In this document: piece after piece, positions 35,761-47,531 of the stretch | Layout of the letters: every line of letters begins with the position of its first letter | Numbering within the stretch: the stretch's first letter is position 1 | Assembly: GCF_964275005.1 (NCBI RefSeq) | Contig: NC_092689.1 | Coordinates: forward strand, 5,020,674 to 5,084,673 | DNA from: Diadema setosum | Taxonomy: Eukaryota; Echinodermata; Echinoidea; Diadematoida; Diadematidae | DNA: 64,000 bases | Direction: 5' to 3' | Made by a program: the position numbers and the translations under genes | Notes under the pieces: model-generated | The model's input: the letters and a program-made list of their open reading frames with translations, nothing else | The model's database searches: none | What the model was told of the DNA's origin: nothing

Positions 35761-36777
35761 TCTGGTGATATAGAGTCCAGCGTGTGTTGGCTGACCCATT
35801 GAGCCAGCGCTATTCTCATTCGGTGTCACATTTGATACAGAATGGGGGGAGGCAGCGTGTTGCGTTTGTCTCCGTGCCGCATAAACCACTTGCCACGATT
35901 GCAAGGCTTTCATGTTGCAAGTCCTCTGGCTTAGTTACATACACTGTACTGTACAATGTACAAGCTGTTGGATCGCGAAATGAACGACTCATGAAAATGT
36001 TGCCATGCGCTAGGGTAATGAGCACTTACAACATGGTACGTGTATCAATTCATGGTTTTTTCTCCAAAAACCTTGGAACAAGGCATTTAATTGACCTGTT
36101 TCTACTACCTCCTCCAGACTGCTATTTGCTCACTATGCTGGGAAACCCTCACACAATCCTTGCATTCATCAGGAACACCCTTTGTTCAAACTTTATGCAT
36201 AAAAATATCGGTACAGCTGTAAGCAGGTAAATTGGGCATAAGTACATGTATCCTGTATTTGCTGGTATATGGGCCACATCCGAGAACAAAATGTATCTAC
36301 AATTCTGTGCCATCAACAGGCATTATGTCCTACAATTATATGTAAACTATTTACAATTTGTACATGTCCTGTTGATCGCAAAATTGACTGAAATAATACT
36401 TCTAAAGACTAAATACAGCGATCAGACAACCTTTTCATATTTTATGTTTGACTTGTACATGTACTTTCATTTCTCTCATGATTAGAAACATACCATACTG
36501 TATGTGTTGCTTTTGAAAGTTTAACTAAACATTTCTCAGATACAAAAATAGACAACTGTCTGTTATAGCCAAACAGAAAATAATATTCATATTGAATGGT
36601 TAGTACTATTGTCATACGTATTCTTTACTTTCAAGCTACACCTTCAAAATATCCTGCTGCTGTTCCCAAGGCCCACAGAAAGAGAGTCATGAACTGCTGT
36701 GTTTCTGGTTAACGTTCTGTTTGTACATCTACTGAATGCACGTGCGATATGAAGTTGTACAAGCTTTTGCTTCCAGC

Positions 36778-36929
36778 GCCCTGTTGCATAAAAGTTGAGA
36801 TTAAGCATGTCAGAAAATAAAAAATAAGTCTCTGAATACTTAATTCTGATTGGCTGATAACTGACTGCTGTTTGATTTTCAGACTTGTACGTGTGTTCAA
36901 TTGCATTTTTTTTTTTAATGCAACAGGGC
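36778..36929. repeat. Small MITE with GCCCTGTTGCATAAAA ends
   Basis: GCCCTGTTGCATAAAAGTTG and TTTTAATGCAACAGGGC are inverted. 152 bp, related to 29611-29745. Confidence 0.7.
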
Positions 36930-37271
36930 TAAGATTTTCCTCCCCCTTGCAAATCTGTTATGATGTTAGGCTGGTTAGGCTTTGTGGGTCAGTATGGTGC
37001 ATGCATCTCAGCATATATCCTGTACATTGGTTTGTGCGCAAGCAAAGCATACTCTGCTCCGTTCCCACTATACACTGTATGTGAGTTTGGAAGTCATCTC
37101 ACTGTGCTGTTGTTCAGTCATGTTGTTTTACAATTGCAAACATCGCAGTTAGTCCTGCATTGATAACTAGTATTAACAGCTAGTAACAATGCTCGGAACT
37201 TGTCTTCAATGGGTTAATTAAAATGGTCAGATTTTGATTATTGCTACTGTACGTACAGGCCGCATCCAAAC

Positions 37272-37472
37272 TACTGTAAAACCAGACATTTTTGCTGGAA
37301 TAAAATTTGCACACATTTTTCAAGAAGCTAAGATTCACAAAATTAAAATGCACAAGAAAGTTCTTGTCTACACTTTTATGCATTGAAAGCCTGCAAATTT
37401 CATGCAGCGAGAAAGGTCGTCAGCTCCAATTCGCAAAAACTGAATGCCGTGAATACTTCTTGTTTTACAGTA
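37272..37472. repeat. TACTGTAAAA/TTCGCG MITE family
   Basis: TACTGTAAAACCAGACATTT begins it and TACTTCTTGTTTTACAGTA ends it. AAGTTCTTGTCTACACTTTT and GTCAGCTCCAATTCGCAAAA match the copy at 59021. Confidence 0.8.
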
Positions 37473-38562
37473 CATCATGTGATCTCTATTCTTGAAGAAA
37501 ACCTGCAGCCTATACGTACAAGTATGTGCTGGCAAATATACATGTTTGTAAATGTTGTCTTTTGGCACCCTGCCTAACTGAAACCAGTTTAAAAAAAAAA
37601 CACACACACACAACAACACCACCAACAACTTGTACAGCGTTCTCCATCTAAATGCCTCTGAAACTGACTGACATTCAAGTTAGGAATATTATGAGCACTA
37701 AACAGCCAGACTGCTGTTATAAATCCTTCAACCCTTGTGCACAAGTGCTAGTTAAAATGACATTGTTGTGATGCACAACATACATGGCATATTCATCATG
37801 CCAATGGCTAGTTTGAAACATCAACAAGTCGGTAACGAATGTCAAGTATCCCATACATTTTGTACATCCATGTATTGACGATCACTGATGTATTGACGAT
37901 CACTGAATGGAAGACAATTCAAAAGTGTCATTGGCCCTGCTCATCATCTGTCTGTCAAAAATCTTCCTTAAAACCGCTTTTAATATGTGTTTCCGTATCT
38001 GCTCATTTTTTTTTTTTTTTTTTTTGCTTGTAACATGTAAATTCTTTTTTTTTTCTTCTTCTTCTTCTTCTGATATACATGTATTAAAGGAGTTAAAGTA
38101 AGGATGCATGCAGTGTCTGCTGGTGTCACATGTTCACTGAGAAGTATGGCATTCTTCTAAATGCTAACTTTCAAATTTGTGGTCAGACTCTCAGACATTG
38201 TGTTGGTGTTCAAGTATAAACTATAACTACAGAGTAGTTGGACTGTTGCTTAGTCTACAAAGTGTATAACTATTATCTTTGAAATATTTGCATATGCAGT
38301 ACTTACATGTACATATTACACTGAATCTGTGTTTCCCAAGCATTACACATATAGTACAATGTACATATGTCCACTGTAAAGTTATACCCTAAGAAGACAT
38401 ATAGTAGTTTATTATTTTGTGGATATAGCTTGATCCATCTGTTATGAACAATTCTTGAAAAACCTCTATCTTTTGAGTAAATGTGACAGAGAAATCAGAT
38501 GGTCACTTCAACAGATAGTTATTGGTAATCCGGTATGTGTCCTGTGTTATTGCAATGCAAGT

Positions 38563-38591
38563 CACGGTGTTACAGTTACTGTAACACCGTG
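38563..38591. repeat. Perfect 13-bp hairpin CACGGTGTTACAG
   Basis: CACGGTGTTACAG, loop TTA, CTGTAACACCGTG. A diverged half (CTGTAACACTGTG) lies at 38759-38771. It may be the end of an unrecognised element spanning about 38520-39145. Confidence 0.7.
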
Positions 38592-39399
38592 AAACATTTT
38601 AATCAGCTTTAATCAATTTTAGTAAAACGAAATGAGTTACCATAATTTTTAATAGTACTTGTATTTATGGTAGCTGCATGTGGTCATGATTTGGGCAATC
38701 AAAATAATTCCTTTTGTGTTTGTAATTTTCAAACAATTCTAAAAACATCAGTTTTTTTACTGTAACACTGTGACATTGATGATCGTATTTGTGATGTTCG
38801 CTGAAGCTTAACACATAGAAAATCTGGCACTTTGATGATTTGGTAATGATGTTCAACCCTTAAGCTCTGAAAACAAAGGCAAAGTTTTTACCACCTTTTT
38901 CATTTTCTCATGCTAGTTTGTACATCCATTTAACTTATTTATATTTATATTTTTCAGATATTTATGTCAAATATAATTATGCTGATTTTATGCACATATT
39001 TAGCAAAGTTAATTATGTAATTTTTAACAAGATGGTCAAATATGAAAAATTCAGTCCTTAAGCTTTCATTTGATACCAAAATGAGTGAGATTTGACTATT
39101 TTGAAAATTTGATGGTCATGTCCACTTTTTCGTGGAATTGCCCTTATACACCCAAAACACGTACCGGGGGGGGCGGGCAAAGACAAATATGCTGAGCACA
39201 AATTCTATTTTTGTAAGAACTTTCTTTTTTTTTACAGTGTACTTCTAAAACTATGATAACAAGATTGGAAGATTCTCTGCAGTCCATAGAAAACTATTCA
39301 GAAGAAAACTTCCATAATAATATGATGCTTGAAATTTGTTTGATGTGCATAGTAGTGAAACCACTTGAATGTATTATGCAATCAGTGAAACTAATAGAA

Positions 39400-39581
39400 T
39401 ACAGCCTAACCTGTCTATAGCAGCCACCGAAGGGAGATGAAAAAAGTGGTTATTATAGACAGGTAGCCACTATAGACAGGTTCTTTTACATGCTTTTTCT
39501 CTCTGAGGGAATTGTTTTTAATGGTCGTAGACGGCAGTCGCTCACTATAGACAGGTGGTCGCCAAGACAGGTCTGACTGTA
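39400..39581. repeat. Pogo-like MITE with TACAGCCTAACCTGTCT end
   Basis: TACAGCCTAACCTGTCT and AGACAGGTCTGACTGTA are inverted with three mismatches. CTATAGACAGGT words recur inside three more times. TA-flanked, 182 bp. Confidence 0.8.
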
Positions 39582-40389
39582 CTACATATTTTTCATGTAG
39601 CTGCAGCAAGTACTGAAAATGCCGTACACCTTAAACCAACACTGCCATTGTAAACTGTATCAAAACATGTGTGACGGTCATCATCTTCCCTCATCTTCAA
39701 TAAGTATTAATCATAAATACTTCTTGAGAAGCATTCACAAAAAACAAAAACAAAACTCTGCTTTATTATCCTGCATTCTGGTGGATGGCATTCTGAGCTT
39801 ACTTCCAGATGAAATCCTCCCTATACAAAATTAACCTACACATGAATTGTCTTTGAGGGAATTTCAGACACCATACACAGAACTTTGTTAATTGATGCAT
39901 AAAAATGAAGTTCTTCCTTCTGTTCAAGCCCCTTGCTAACATAATTTGCACATATGAAAAAAAAAAAAGTTTCAGTGCTTCAAAATAGTTCTAAAATGAG
40001 ATTTAGGGATAAAAATACCCAACAAGAAAATGTTAATCAGTCTAACCAATGTCACTGTAAGTAAATATTTCTTAACTACACAAAATGTGAACAATAGTTT
40101 TACTGAAAACCGTTTTAGAATAAACTATCATGACAGTTTGAGAGAATTAGTGATATCTCCTTATATGTTGCAGCTTTACATACATATACAGCTGTATGCA
40201 TCAAATAAGATAATTTGAACATTTCTTTTTTCTTCTTTTTTTGTAATCACTGCTCCAATGTTAAATGGTGGCTTTTAAAGATGTGACATGCATGCAATAA
40301 TGAATTTTGGACATGGCACTTAGAATTTCTGCATGTGTGATATTTATCTTTGTAAACATGCATAAAGCTGTAGATTGCCATACACTTAC

Positions 40390-41562
40390 CTTCTTTGGAC
40401 TATTAAAGATCTTCTTCACAGTCTCAACACTGCCTGCAGACTTCACTTTCCTGAGTGCGGGTGCCTCCTTCTCATTGTCATCTTCATCAAAATCAAACTC
40501 ATCATAAGCTGCGGGCGAAGGCTTGGCTGGAGGCAGAGACTTCACCGCTTTGAGATGCGGTTTTGATGTTGACGATTGCGACAGAGAGTTTGAAGGCCGA
40601 ACAGACTTGCTCGACTCCAGACCCTTGTTCTGTCTCTTAGTACTTGACATAATTGTGACTTCCGGGTCGTCAGAGTCATCGCTGACAGGTATAAAGTCTT
40701 CACTGGATCCTGAGACTGGGGTGTCAGTTTTAAGAGTCCTGGCTGATGTTTGGCTGGAGCCCTGCACGGGCTTTGACGCTCCTCTCTGCGAGTAGGCACT
40801 GTCCGATGAACTTTGCGAAGACATACCACCACTTGACACCAAGCTCTGCGAATCCTGTTCCTGAACAGTCTCAAGTTTTCCTCCCTGCTTCCTGACAGGA
40901 CGGACACTACCTAAAGAATGAGTGCTACCTAGCGAGGTTGATCCATTGGAACTTCTTCCAACGCCATCATCACGGCTGTCCACACTGACACCACTGTCGT
41001 CTCTCCTCTCATTAGGAGCAGATCCTCTGGTTCTGTGAGAAAATTGCGTGATCAAAGTTTGTCCGGCAGGTGTCTTATCCTTTGCCCCACTCCTTGTGCT
41101 CATGGCACCTTTGGAGTTGTTCCTTGAATCAACACCGTTATCAAACTGCAATGATGTCCTTGACTGACGGGTACTACTGGAAGAGCCAGTTGCATTTTTT
41201 GTGTCGGCATTTGAGGAGTTCTTGGCAGGGGACTTGTCATCGTCGCTACTGAAGCTAAACGGATCATCAGCTCCACTGGTGCGTCTCCTACGCTTTGGAC
41301 TGGTCACACCTACAACATCCTCTCTCAGGAAAGTGTTCTGTCGTGTTGGACGAGAGCTCTCGGAGTTGGCCATTCTTGATGGTTTGGCTGGCGACGATCT
41401 CAATTGACGCGAGGTCTGCTGACTGTTTGCGGGTCTCTTGGCTGGTGATAGTCGTGTCACAGGTCTGTGGTTAACACGGGTTTTGTTCCATAAATCATCA
41501 AAGTGGTCACTGCCCTCACTACGGACACTTCGCCCGTATGTCTTTGCCCCAAATCGAGGCAT
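40390..41562 (-). CDS. WAPL: WAPL start-codon exon (N-terminal 391 residues)
   Basis: WAPL binds cohesin and PDS5 and drives cohesin release from chromatin in the nucleus. The ATG at 41562 is chosen because the product begins MPRFGAKTYGR. That lines up with the vertebrate N-terminus, with KTYxR at residues 7-11 where human WAPL has KTYSR; the central Ser of the PDS5-binding YSR motif is Gly here. FDDLW follows at 21-25. A PKRRRR nuclear-signal-like stretch is at 89-94. DPFSFSSDDD (100-109) and EFDFDEDD (355-362) stand where the vertebrate protein has DPFGFDSDD and FGF-type acidic motifs; the middle Gly is Ser or Asp here. The rest is Ser-rich and looks disordered, as in the family. The exon ends IFNSPKK|GTAAGTG, phase 0, onto 21201. 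The frame stays open upstream to 41670, but those 36 residues look like 5' untranslated sequence. Confidence 0.92.
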
Positions 41563-41654
41563 AGTATTGTTCACATGGAAAGGGGAAACTCCAGCTGTGC
41601 AAGTTTTTTGGTTTCTGTTTTTCCACGAAGGTCTCCAGGTATGACAATAAAAGC
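41563..41654 (-). other. WAPL: WAPL 5' untranslated part of the same exon
   Basis: A candidate acceptor TGTGTTTTTATGCAG ends at 41655, giving 92 bp of leader before the ATG. Vertebrate WAPL also places its start codon in the second exon; by analogy a non-coding first exon should lie to the right. Confidence 0.5.
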
Positions 41655-41879
41655 CTGCATAAAAACACATGATACAGCAAATTAATCATATAGTCGGTAA
41701 CTATTAAAATACGACAAGACTAAAATTCACAAGCATAAACTGAATACAAAATGTATATCATGCAAGACACATCACTTGATGGGACTAATGAGAGAGGAAT
41801 TTGCAAATACAATACAAAACAAGGCAAGTGCCAAAATGTGTCTTGCCCATTCACATAGAAGAAATTAATGTTTTTCTAA

Positions 41880-42330
41880 CTTCCGGAAGTTCATTGACCC
41901 CCCCTATGACCTTAGACTTTGTGGTGACCTTTAACTCCCTGAGGACATTTACCAGCCAAGGTTGGTCGCACACGGACATATGGAGCAAAAGTTATGAGCC
42001 ATGAACAAAATACGCCGTAAACGGGCCCTAAAAGTTTGTTGACCCCTGTCTGTGACCTCTGACCTTGTGATGACCTTCAACTCTTCAAGGGACATCTACC
42101 ATCCAAGTTTGGTCACAAACGGACATAGGAATCAAAAGTTATGAGCCATAATCAAAACGCCCCTGTGAAAACTTAACATTGGGCCCTAAAACTTTGTTGA
42201 CTCCTGTCTGTGACCTTTGACCTTGTGGTGACCTTCAAATCCCCAAGGGACATCTATCACCAAAGTTTGGTCACAAACAGTCCTACCGAGCAAAAGTTAT
42301 ATGCCATAATCAAGACGCGCCGTAAAAACT
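41880..42330. repeat. Three tandem copies of a GACCTTTGACCTTGTGGTGACC unit
   Basis: Copies start near 41889, 42032 and 42191 (143 and 159 bp apart). Each reads TGTTGACCCCTGTCTGTGAC, then ACCTTGTGGTGACCTTCAA, GTTTGGTCACAAACGGACAT and CAAAAGTTATGAGCCATAAT. A fourth, truncated relative is at about 44395. Confidence 0.85.
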
Positions 42331-42425
42331 TAACCCTATTTCTGTCACATACACCGTAGCCAGACTGCTCAGACATTTTGCAGTGCACAGACACAAGATT
42401 GTTGATGGCCATTTCTGATTTAACA

Positions 42426-42997
42426 TTAAAGGACAAGTTCACCTTCATTAACATAAGCATTGAGAGAATGCAACAATATTAGTAGAACACATCAGTGAAA
42501 GTTTGAGGAAAATTGGACAATCGATGCAAAAGTTAAGAATTTTTAAAACTTTTGTGTTGGAACCGCTGGATGAGGAGACTACAGTACTAAGGCTTGTGAT
42601 GTCATATGAGTACAACAGTATAAAGAAAATGTAAAGAAAATTCAACATATTTTCACTTTTTTCGCATAATAAAAGAGCACTTGACTTGCCTCTTTCTAAA
42701 GGCAATGGGCATAATATTACCAATAACATATGTCAGTAACGAGTCAAGGGAATGTATACTTTTTTTAAAAGATGAAATTTTGTGAAATTCTTTTTATATT
42801 TTCCTTATATTGTTGTACACATGTGACATCATACACTGCAGTAGTCTTCTCATCCAGCGGTGACTGCACAAAAACTTCAAAAATTCATAACTTTTGAACA
42901 GATTGTCCGATTTTCCTAAAACTTTCAATGATGTGTTCTACTGATACTGCTATATTCTCTCAATCCTTATGTTAATGAAGGTGAACTTGTCCTTTAA
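42426..42997. repeat. Near-complete foldback element (572 bp)
   Basis: TTAAAGGACAAGTTCACCTT continuing to ATTGAGAGAAT is inverted at the right end as ATTCTCTCAATCC ... GAAGGTGAACTTGTCCTTTAA. The two halves are inverted copies of each other through most of their length (for example CCGCTGGATGAG and CTCATCCAGCGG). So the element is essentially one long hairpin. Degenerate relatives are at 2120 and 32970. Confidence 0.9.
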
Positions 42998-43680
42998 TGT
43001 GTCATGTTACACATCATTTCAAAGCTTATGGTCTAAACTTTCATATTACATAATAATCTGAGTGAGGGTGCCCTTCAACTTTAAGTAGGACACCCTCTTA
43101 TGTCACATAATTATCATTGCAGACTTACATGTACTTGAACTACATGTTACCACCTCATTTTTTTTCACACATGCTCTTGCATCACAAAAAGGTCTCACAG
43201 ATGTTGTAGAGAATTTATTCAGCTTTCAGATATAATTTTTTCATCAATGGCATCAGTACTTTTCATTTTGGAAATATGAACAAAAGTTTGTAGCAATTAC
43301 AGCCGAGATTTCACACATTTTGTGTAATTTCTAATTTTGTTGGCCTGAAAGTAGATAAAGCGTGTTTGTATCTTGTCAAGCTGAAAATACAAATTGAATT
43401 GTGCTTTTTATTTTAAATTTAGATTTATCTTGTCCTATGACACTGCCGTTATGATAAGATAATCTACGGATAAAAATTATTATTGAAAATATTCAAACTT
43501 GTTTGTGTCCATATTCCAGTCGATCATAATATGCTAGTCTACGACTTTCTGCACTCTCCTCATTGAAACAGAATTGGACTATGACAGCAGTCACTTTCTT
43601 TATAATAAACCTGCATTGAACTGAAGTTTCGCATAGTGATGGTTTCCTATGTAATAATAATGATAAACAGTCACACATAC

Positions 43681-43802
43681 CCCAACATCAAGAGACTGTA
43701 CAGCTTCAGGCGGCCAGCAGGAGGTTCCTGTAACCCTATTGCTCCTTGCACCCTGCCCTGCTGGCCCCGGCTAACTAGAGACCCAATGCACTGCTGTTGC
43801 TG
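43681..43802 (-). other. Exon-like segment upstream of WAPL
   Basis: On the minus strand TTGTTTACTCAG precedes about 122 bp of GC-rich sequence that is open (QQQCIGSLVSRGQQGRVQGA and further). It is followed by TTGGG|GTATGT. It could be an alternative leader exon of WAPL, an exon of an unseen gene, or a repeat fragment. It would not extend the WAPL protein in frame with known homologues. Confidence 0.25.
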
Positions 43803-44619
43803 CTGAGTAAACAACTGCTGCACTGAATGTGCAGTGTTCACTTATTCTACAGTTCATTTATGAGGCCGATATCACTGGAAAGTACATGTACCCCTTCACA
43901 GAATTCAAAGATGTTGAAATCCCTATCCTGAATGTTTTCACTTCATATTTTACTATTTTAACTTTGATAAAATGGATGAAAATTGACCCACGTGTACAAT
44001 CTTTTCATCGCACACAGCGATATCTATTACAGTCCCACATACACAGATTTGTGTAAGTTCTCCACACAAGAAACCTACTTGTATGGCAAAACTGTACACA
44101 ATACATTGCAGTCTGAATGCAAATAAACATGGGCAGGGCCACCACAATTTATTGGACTTTGAGAAGGCTTTCCTGGTTGGTTGAAGGTGGGGAAGCTTTT
44201 TTCACACTGGATATCGTTTCTTTACACTCTTAGCCAATCACAAATGAGTTTATAGAGTGTTAGTGTCATAGCATTTGAAGTAATCTGTCAATCAAAATAG
44301 GGTAGATTAGATCGGCCAGAGCATTTATCTGGCAGGCTATGGGCCGATTAAATCGGCCCGTGACACAGAAAGAGTTAACATTGGCCCCTAAAGTTCATTG
44401 ACCTCTGCCTGTGACCTCTGACCTTGAGGTGACCTTCATTTTTTTTTTTTTTTACATACACTTGTAACTTTGTACAACCACTCTTCCCTCCAAGTTTGAT
44501 TGAAATAAAAGTCCTCAGTAGAGAGTTATTCAAGTTTTTGTAGTGTTACGGACGGACGACGTAAGGACAGACGCGGCAGGCAATCCGACAAAAATGGTGT
44601 TTGTGATCATGTGTTCACG

Positions 44620-45043
44620 TACAGTTCGACCTCGATTATCCGGCCATGTCAGGACCGGCGCTCATCCGGATAAGCGAATTGGCCGGATATGGGAGACACA
44701 ATGTTAAATAGCTGCCGTTCAAGCTGCCGTCCCAGTGCACTGGCAGCTAGGCAGGTAGCGTACCCCATAACGGTGGTGGAATCTATGCTAGCCTGCGCAA
44801 AATTGTAGTTCCTTCTTCACAAAAACAAAGTATATCTTTATGTGAAAATCATACATGTTTTACCTCATTAGATATTGAGAAACTTATCATGCACATCTTA
44901 TGAAATCAGTGAAATAGATCCATGAAAGTCACTGTTTTTTCTCAATTTTTGGATGGAAAAAAAGTCCTTCACTGCGTGAACGCGCGTCTGGATAATAGAG
45001 ATTTCCGGGTAAAAGGAGGCCGGATAATCGAGGTCGAACTGTA
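44620..45043. repeat. Pogo-like MITE with TACAGTTCGACCTCGATTAT end
   Basis: TACAGTTCGACCTCGATTAT and ATAATCGAGGTCGAACTGTA are exact inverses over 20 bp. They carry ATCCGGATAAG and GGCCGGATA words shared with 26673-27062. TA at both borders. Confidence 0.9.
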
Positions 45044-45359
45044 TACACCCTTTCACATCTACATTGTAGTACAAACACATGTAAACATTTACATAGAAGA
45101 GATAAACCAATCAAAATATACAATGTAGACCTCTTATGCAGCATCTATGCATAACAGCTACACTGTAGTTCTAAGTTGATGAAGCAACTCGTCATAATGC
45201 AATTGTCCCTAGCCAAACTACATAATTATTGTAACAACATTGTACAGGGGATGCATTCCTCCACAATTTGAATTTGATAAAAGTCACCAAGAGCAAATCA
45301 TTTGCTGCCTGAATTGATCAGCCTTGTAAAGGGTTTGAAGTTTAGTCAGGAAGTGCGGC

Positions 45360-45572
45360 TACAGTGCACTCTGATATAAACAAACACAGTTATAACAAAA
45401 TTCCGGTTCAAACAAAGTAAAAATTCAGGCCCTGACATTATCAGCTCTATTTTTGTTGTTGTTGTTGTCATTGTTGTTGATTGTTTATTGGTTCAGTTAT
45501 GGTGGAATTTTAAAAATAATGAAAGAAAACTGCCGGTCCTGAGGACTTCGTTATAATGGGAGCCAACTGCAT
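45360..45572. repeat. Pogo-like MITE with TACAGTGCACTCTGATATAA end
   Basis: TACAGTGCACTCTGATATAA is imperfectly inverted as TTATAATGGGAGCCAACTGC. Internal words TATAACAAAATTCCGG and CTTCGTTATAA pair near the ends. Confidence 0.6.
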
Positions 45573-45715
45573 TCGCAGGACTTATATTGTACATACATGT
45601 ATATGCAATGCTTCAAATGTGCACCTGAAGAGAAAGTCCCTGACCATTCATTACCACAAATGATAGATCACTGTTAATTATTCTAGGTTTAATTCATAAT
45701 AGGGCCTCAACATTA

Positions 45716-45900
45716 GCGTTGGCCTGGTGGCTCAGGGCAACTAATAATTTATGTAGGACCATCAAAATTCCAAAAAGGTTATGTTTTGATGGCCTGATCA
45801 GGCACATAAGATTGAAAATAGAATGTTATGTTTCATTTTATTACGGGCCACCACATTTCTTTTTCGGGCCAGCAAAATTTCAAGTTCACAGATTTTTAAC
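45716..45900. repeat. GGTGGCCC-family repeat
   Basis: GGCCTGGTGGCTCAGGGCAA, GATGGCCTGATCAGGC, ACGGGCCACCACATTTC and TCGGGCCAGCAAAATTTC occur in sequence. This resembles a decayed version of the GGTGGCCCGATCGGGCCACC module at 8700 and 49045. Confidence 0.55.
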
Positions 45901-47418
45901 CCTAACCAGGCTAGGCTTTTTGGGGTGTTCTGTGGCCAGGGGAGGGTTGAATCAAACCCCCCCCCCCCCCCCCCGAGATCTCGGCCGTCGATCACGCAAT
46001 CCCCATGAAAATTGGCACATACGTTACCTGTGGCATAATCTACCAAACTATAAAACAAGAAATTGCATTATATTAATGAATCATGCTAATATATGCATAA
46101 AATCAGTCATCTTGCTCTAAATCAGAAAATGAAGCTCCTACGTAGAATCCTAATTTTTGGTTATAACATTCTTTGTAGCATTCTTAACAATGTACAATGC
46201 TATACATGAAAAAAAATCTGGTATCAAAATTAATTTATGTATTGTATTGTTTTATGAATTTCTTATGTATCTCTTTTTTTTTTCCTTTTGGTTTATCAAT
46301 TTTTTCGCAAAATTTATGACAGAACCTATTTCAGGCATAATTACAGCTGTATGCTAAAATTAATTGATTTCAGCGAATGAAAGTGAAAATAATCATATCT
46401 TTTTGAATATGGTGAAAAAAAAATCCATTTGCATACTGTGTACACAAAATCATGTTTATGAGCCATTTTCAGTCTGACAGGCATGTATATTGGCTTTGTT
46501 TTATAAGATGAATTTAAAACATTAGAAAAGCTACCATTGATTGGGGGACTTCGGATTGATCATCAATCGCAGCGCTACCACAGTCTTGGTTCACTGGGAC
46601 TCTAGCTGCTCGCAAGCGCTGCCCTGAAACCTATTTTTCTTACATTCTAGACAACTTAATTTTTTGAAATGGTTTCCAGTGCTTTCTCATGGTCTGTTCT
46701 CTCTACTTTTTTTGTTGTCTTGTCCCAAATGTTCATCTGTTTTTACTGCAAGTCCTCTCGAACAAGATCTTACTTCCTAGCCACAGGCGTTAGGTTTGCG
46801 CATACATGCTCAGTCATTCTTCACATTAAACACTGAAATATTCAAAATTCTGACACACACCTTGCACCATTCCGAAAAACTTCAGATAAAAGTGTAACAC
46901 AAGCACAAATACACTGTTAGGATTTGAACACACAAAAACATGCAGAAATAATGAAGTTTCCTATAAAAAAAAAAAAAAAGGGTAGAAAAGTGATAAAGTA
47001 GAGCTATCATCCAGCTTCAGCCTTCTCTGTGTGTATGGATGCGTATGTAAATCAAAACGTACTAGGCTTAGATCTATGTAGACCAAGGGCCTAGTTACTG
47101 TAACTGTATTAGGCTTAAAATTACAGAAGGGTCTCAGTGTATACACAAGTATGGATCTATCCAGCAACTTGGGCTATAATTTAATGGCTACAACCACCTT
47201 GACTACCGTACATACATGTGTGGCTGGATGGTATAAGACATACACGTATGGTTGTAACTTGTATACACTGACTGTCTTAGCTTTTATAACCTATCTAACA
47301 TCAATTACCATGAAGTGGCCACTTTTTATATCATTAAAAATAACAGGTAAAACTGATATTTCATCCTTTGATGATCTCGTCATGTGAAAATGAAAATTCT
47401 CCCCTTTCTCTTCCATGT

Positions 47419-47531
47419 AGTTTGTGATTAAAACTCATAATTTATGGGGAAAAACATATAATTTTGGCATGCATGCAGTTTGTGATGAAAACAACTCATA
47501 AATTTATGGGGAAAAACACATATTTTTGGCA
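47419..47531. repeat. Short direct duplication
   Basis: AGTTTGTGATTAAAACTCAT continuing to TTTATGGGGAAAAACA and TTTTGGCAT appears at 47419 and again at 47476 with small indels. Confidence 0.8.

Larger units (their letters stand above)
21202..40389 (-). other. WAPL: WAPL intron, 19,188 bp
   Basis: It runs from donor AAG|GTAAGTG at 40389 to acceptor TTTGCAG at 21202. It is filled with the inverted-repeat elements listed separately. Stretches with nothing recognised: 23049-23936, 24300-25414, 25591-26640, 27826-28362, 28601-29610 (a C13-type run near 28819 and G runs near 28899 and 29396), 29746-30145, 30356-31465, 31659-32097, 35367-36777 except the promoter-like patch, 36930-37271, 37473-38562 (a short TGTATTGACGATCACTGA direct repeat near 37871), and 39582-40389. 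Confidence 0.8.

Noticed and set aside
40542..41644. Other frames overlapping the WAPL exon on both strands
   Set aside because: Shadows of the WAPL reading frame, which alone matches the family and has matching splice phase.
45719..46120. 133-residue plus-strand frame
   Set aside because: Runs through a degenerate GGTGGCCC repeat and a C18 homopolymer that encodes a proline run.
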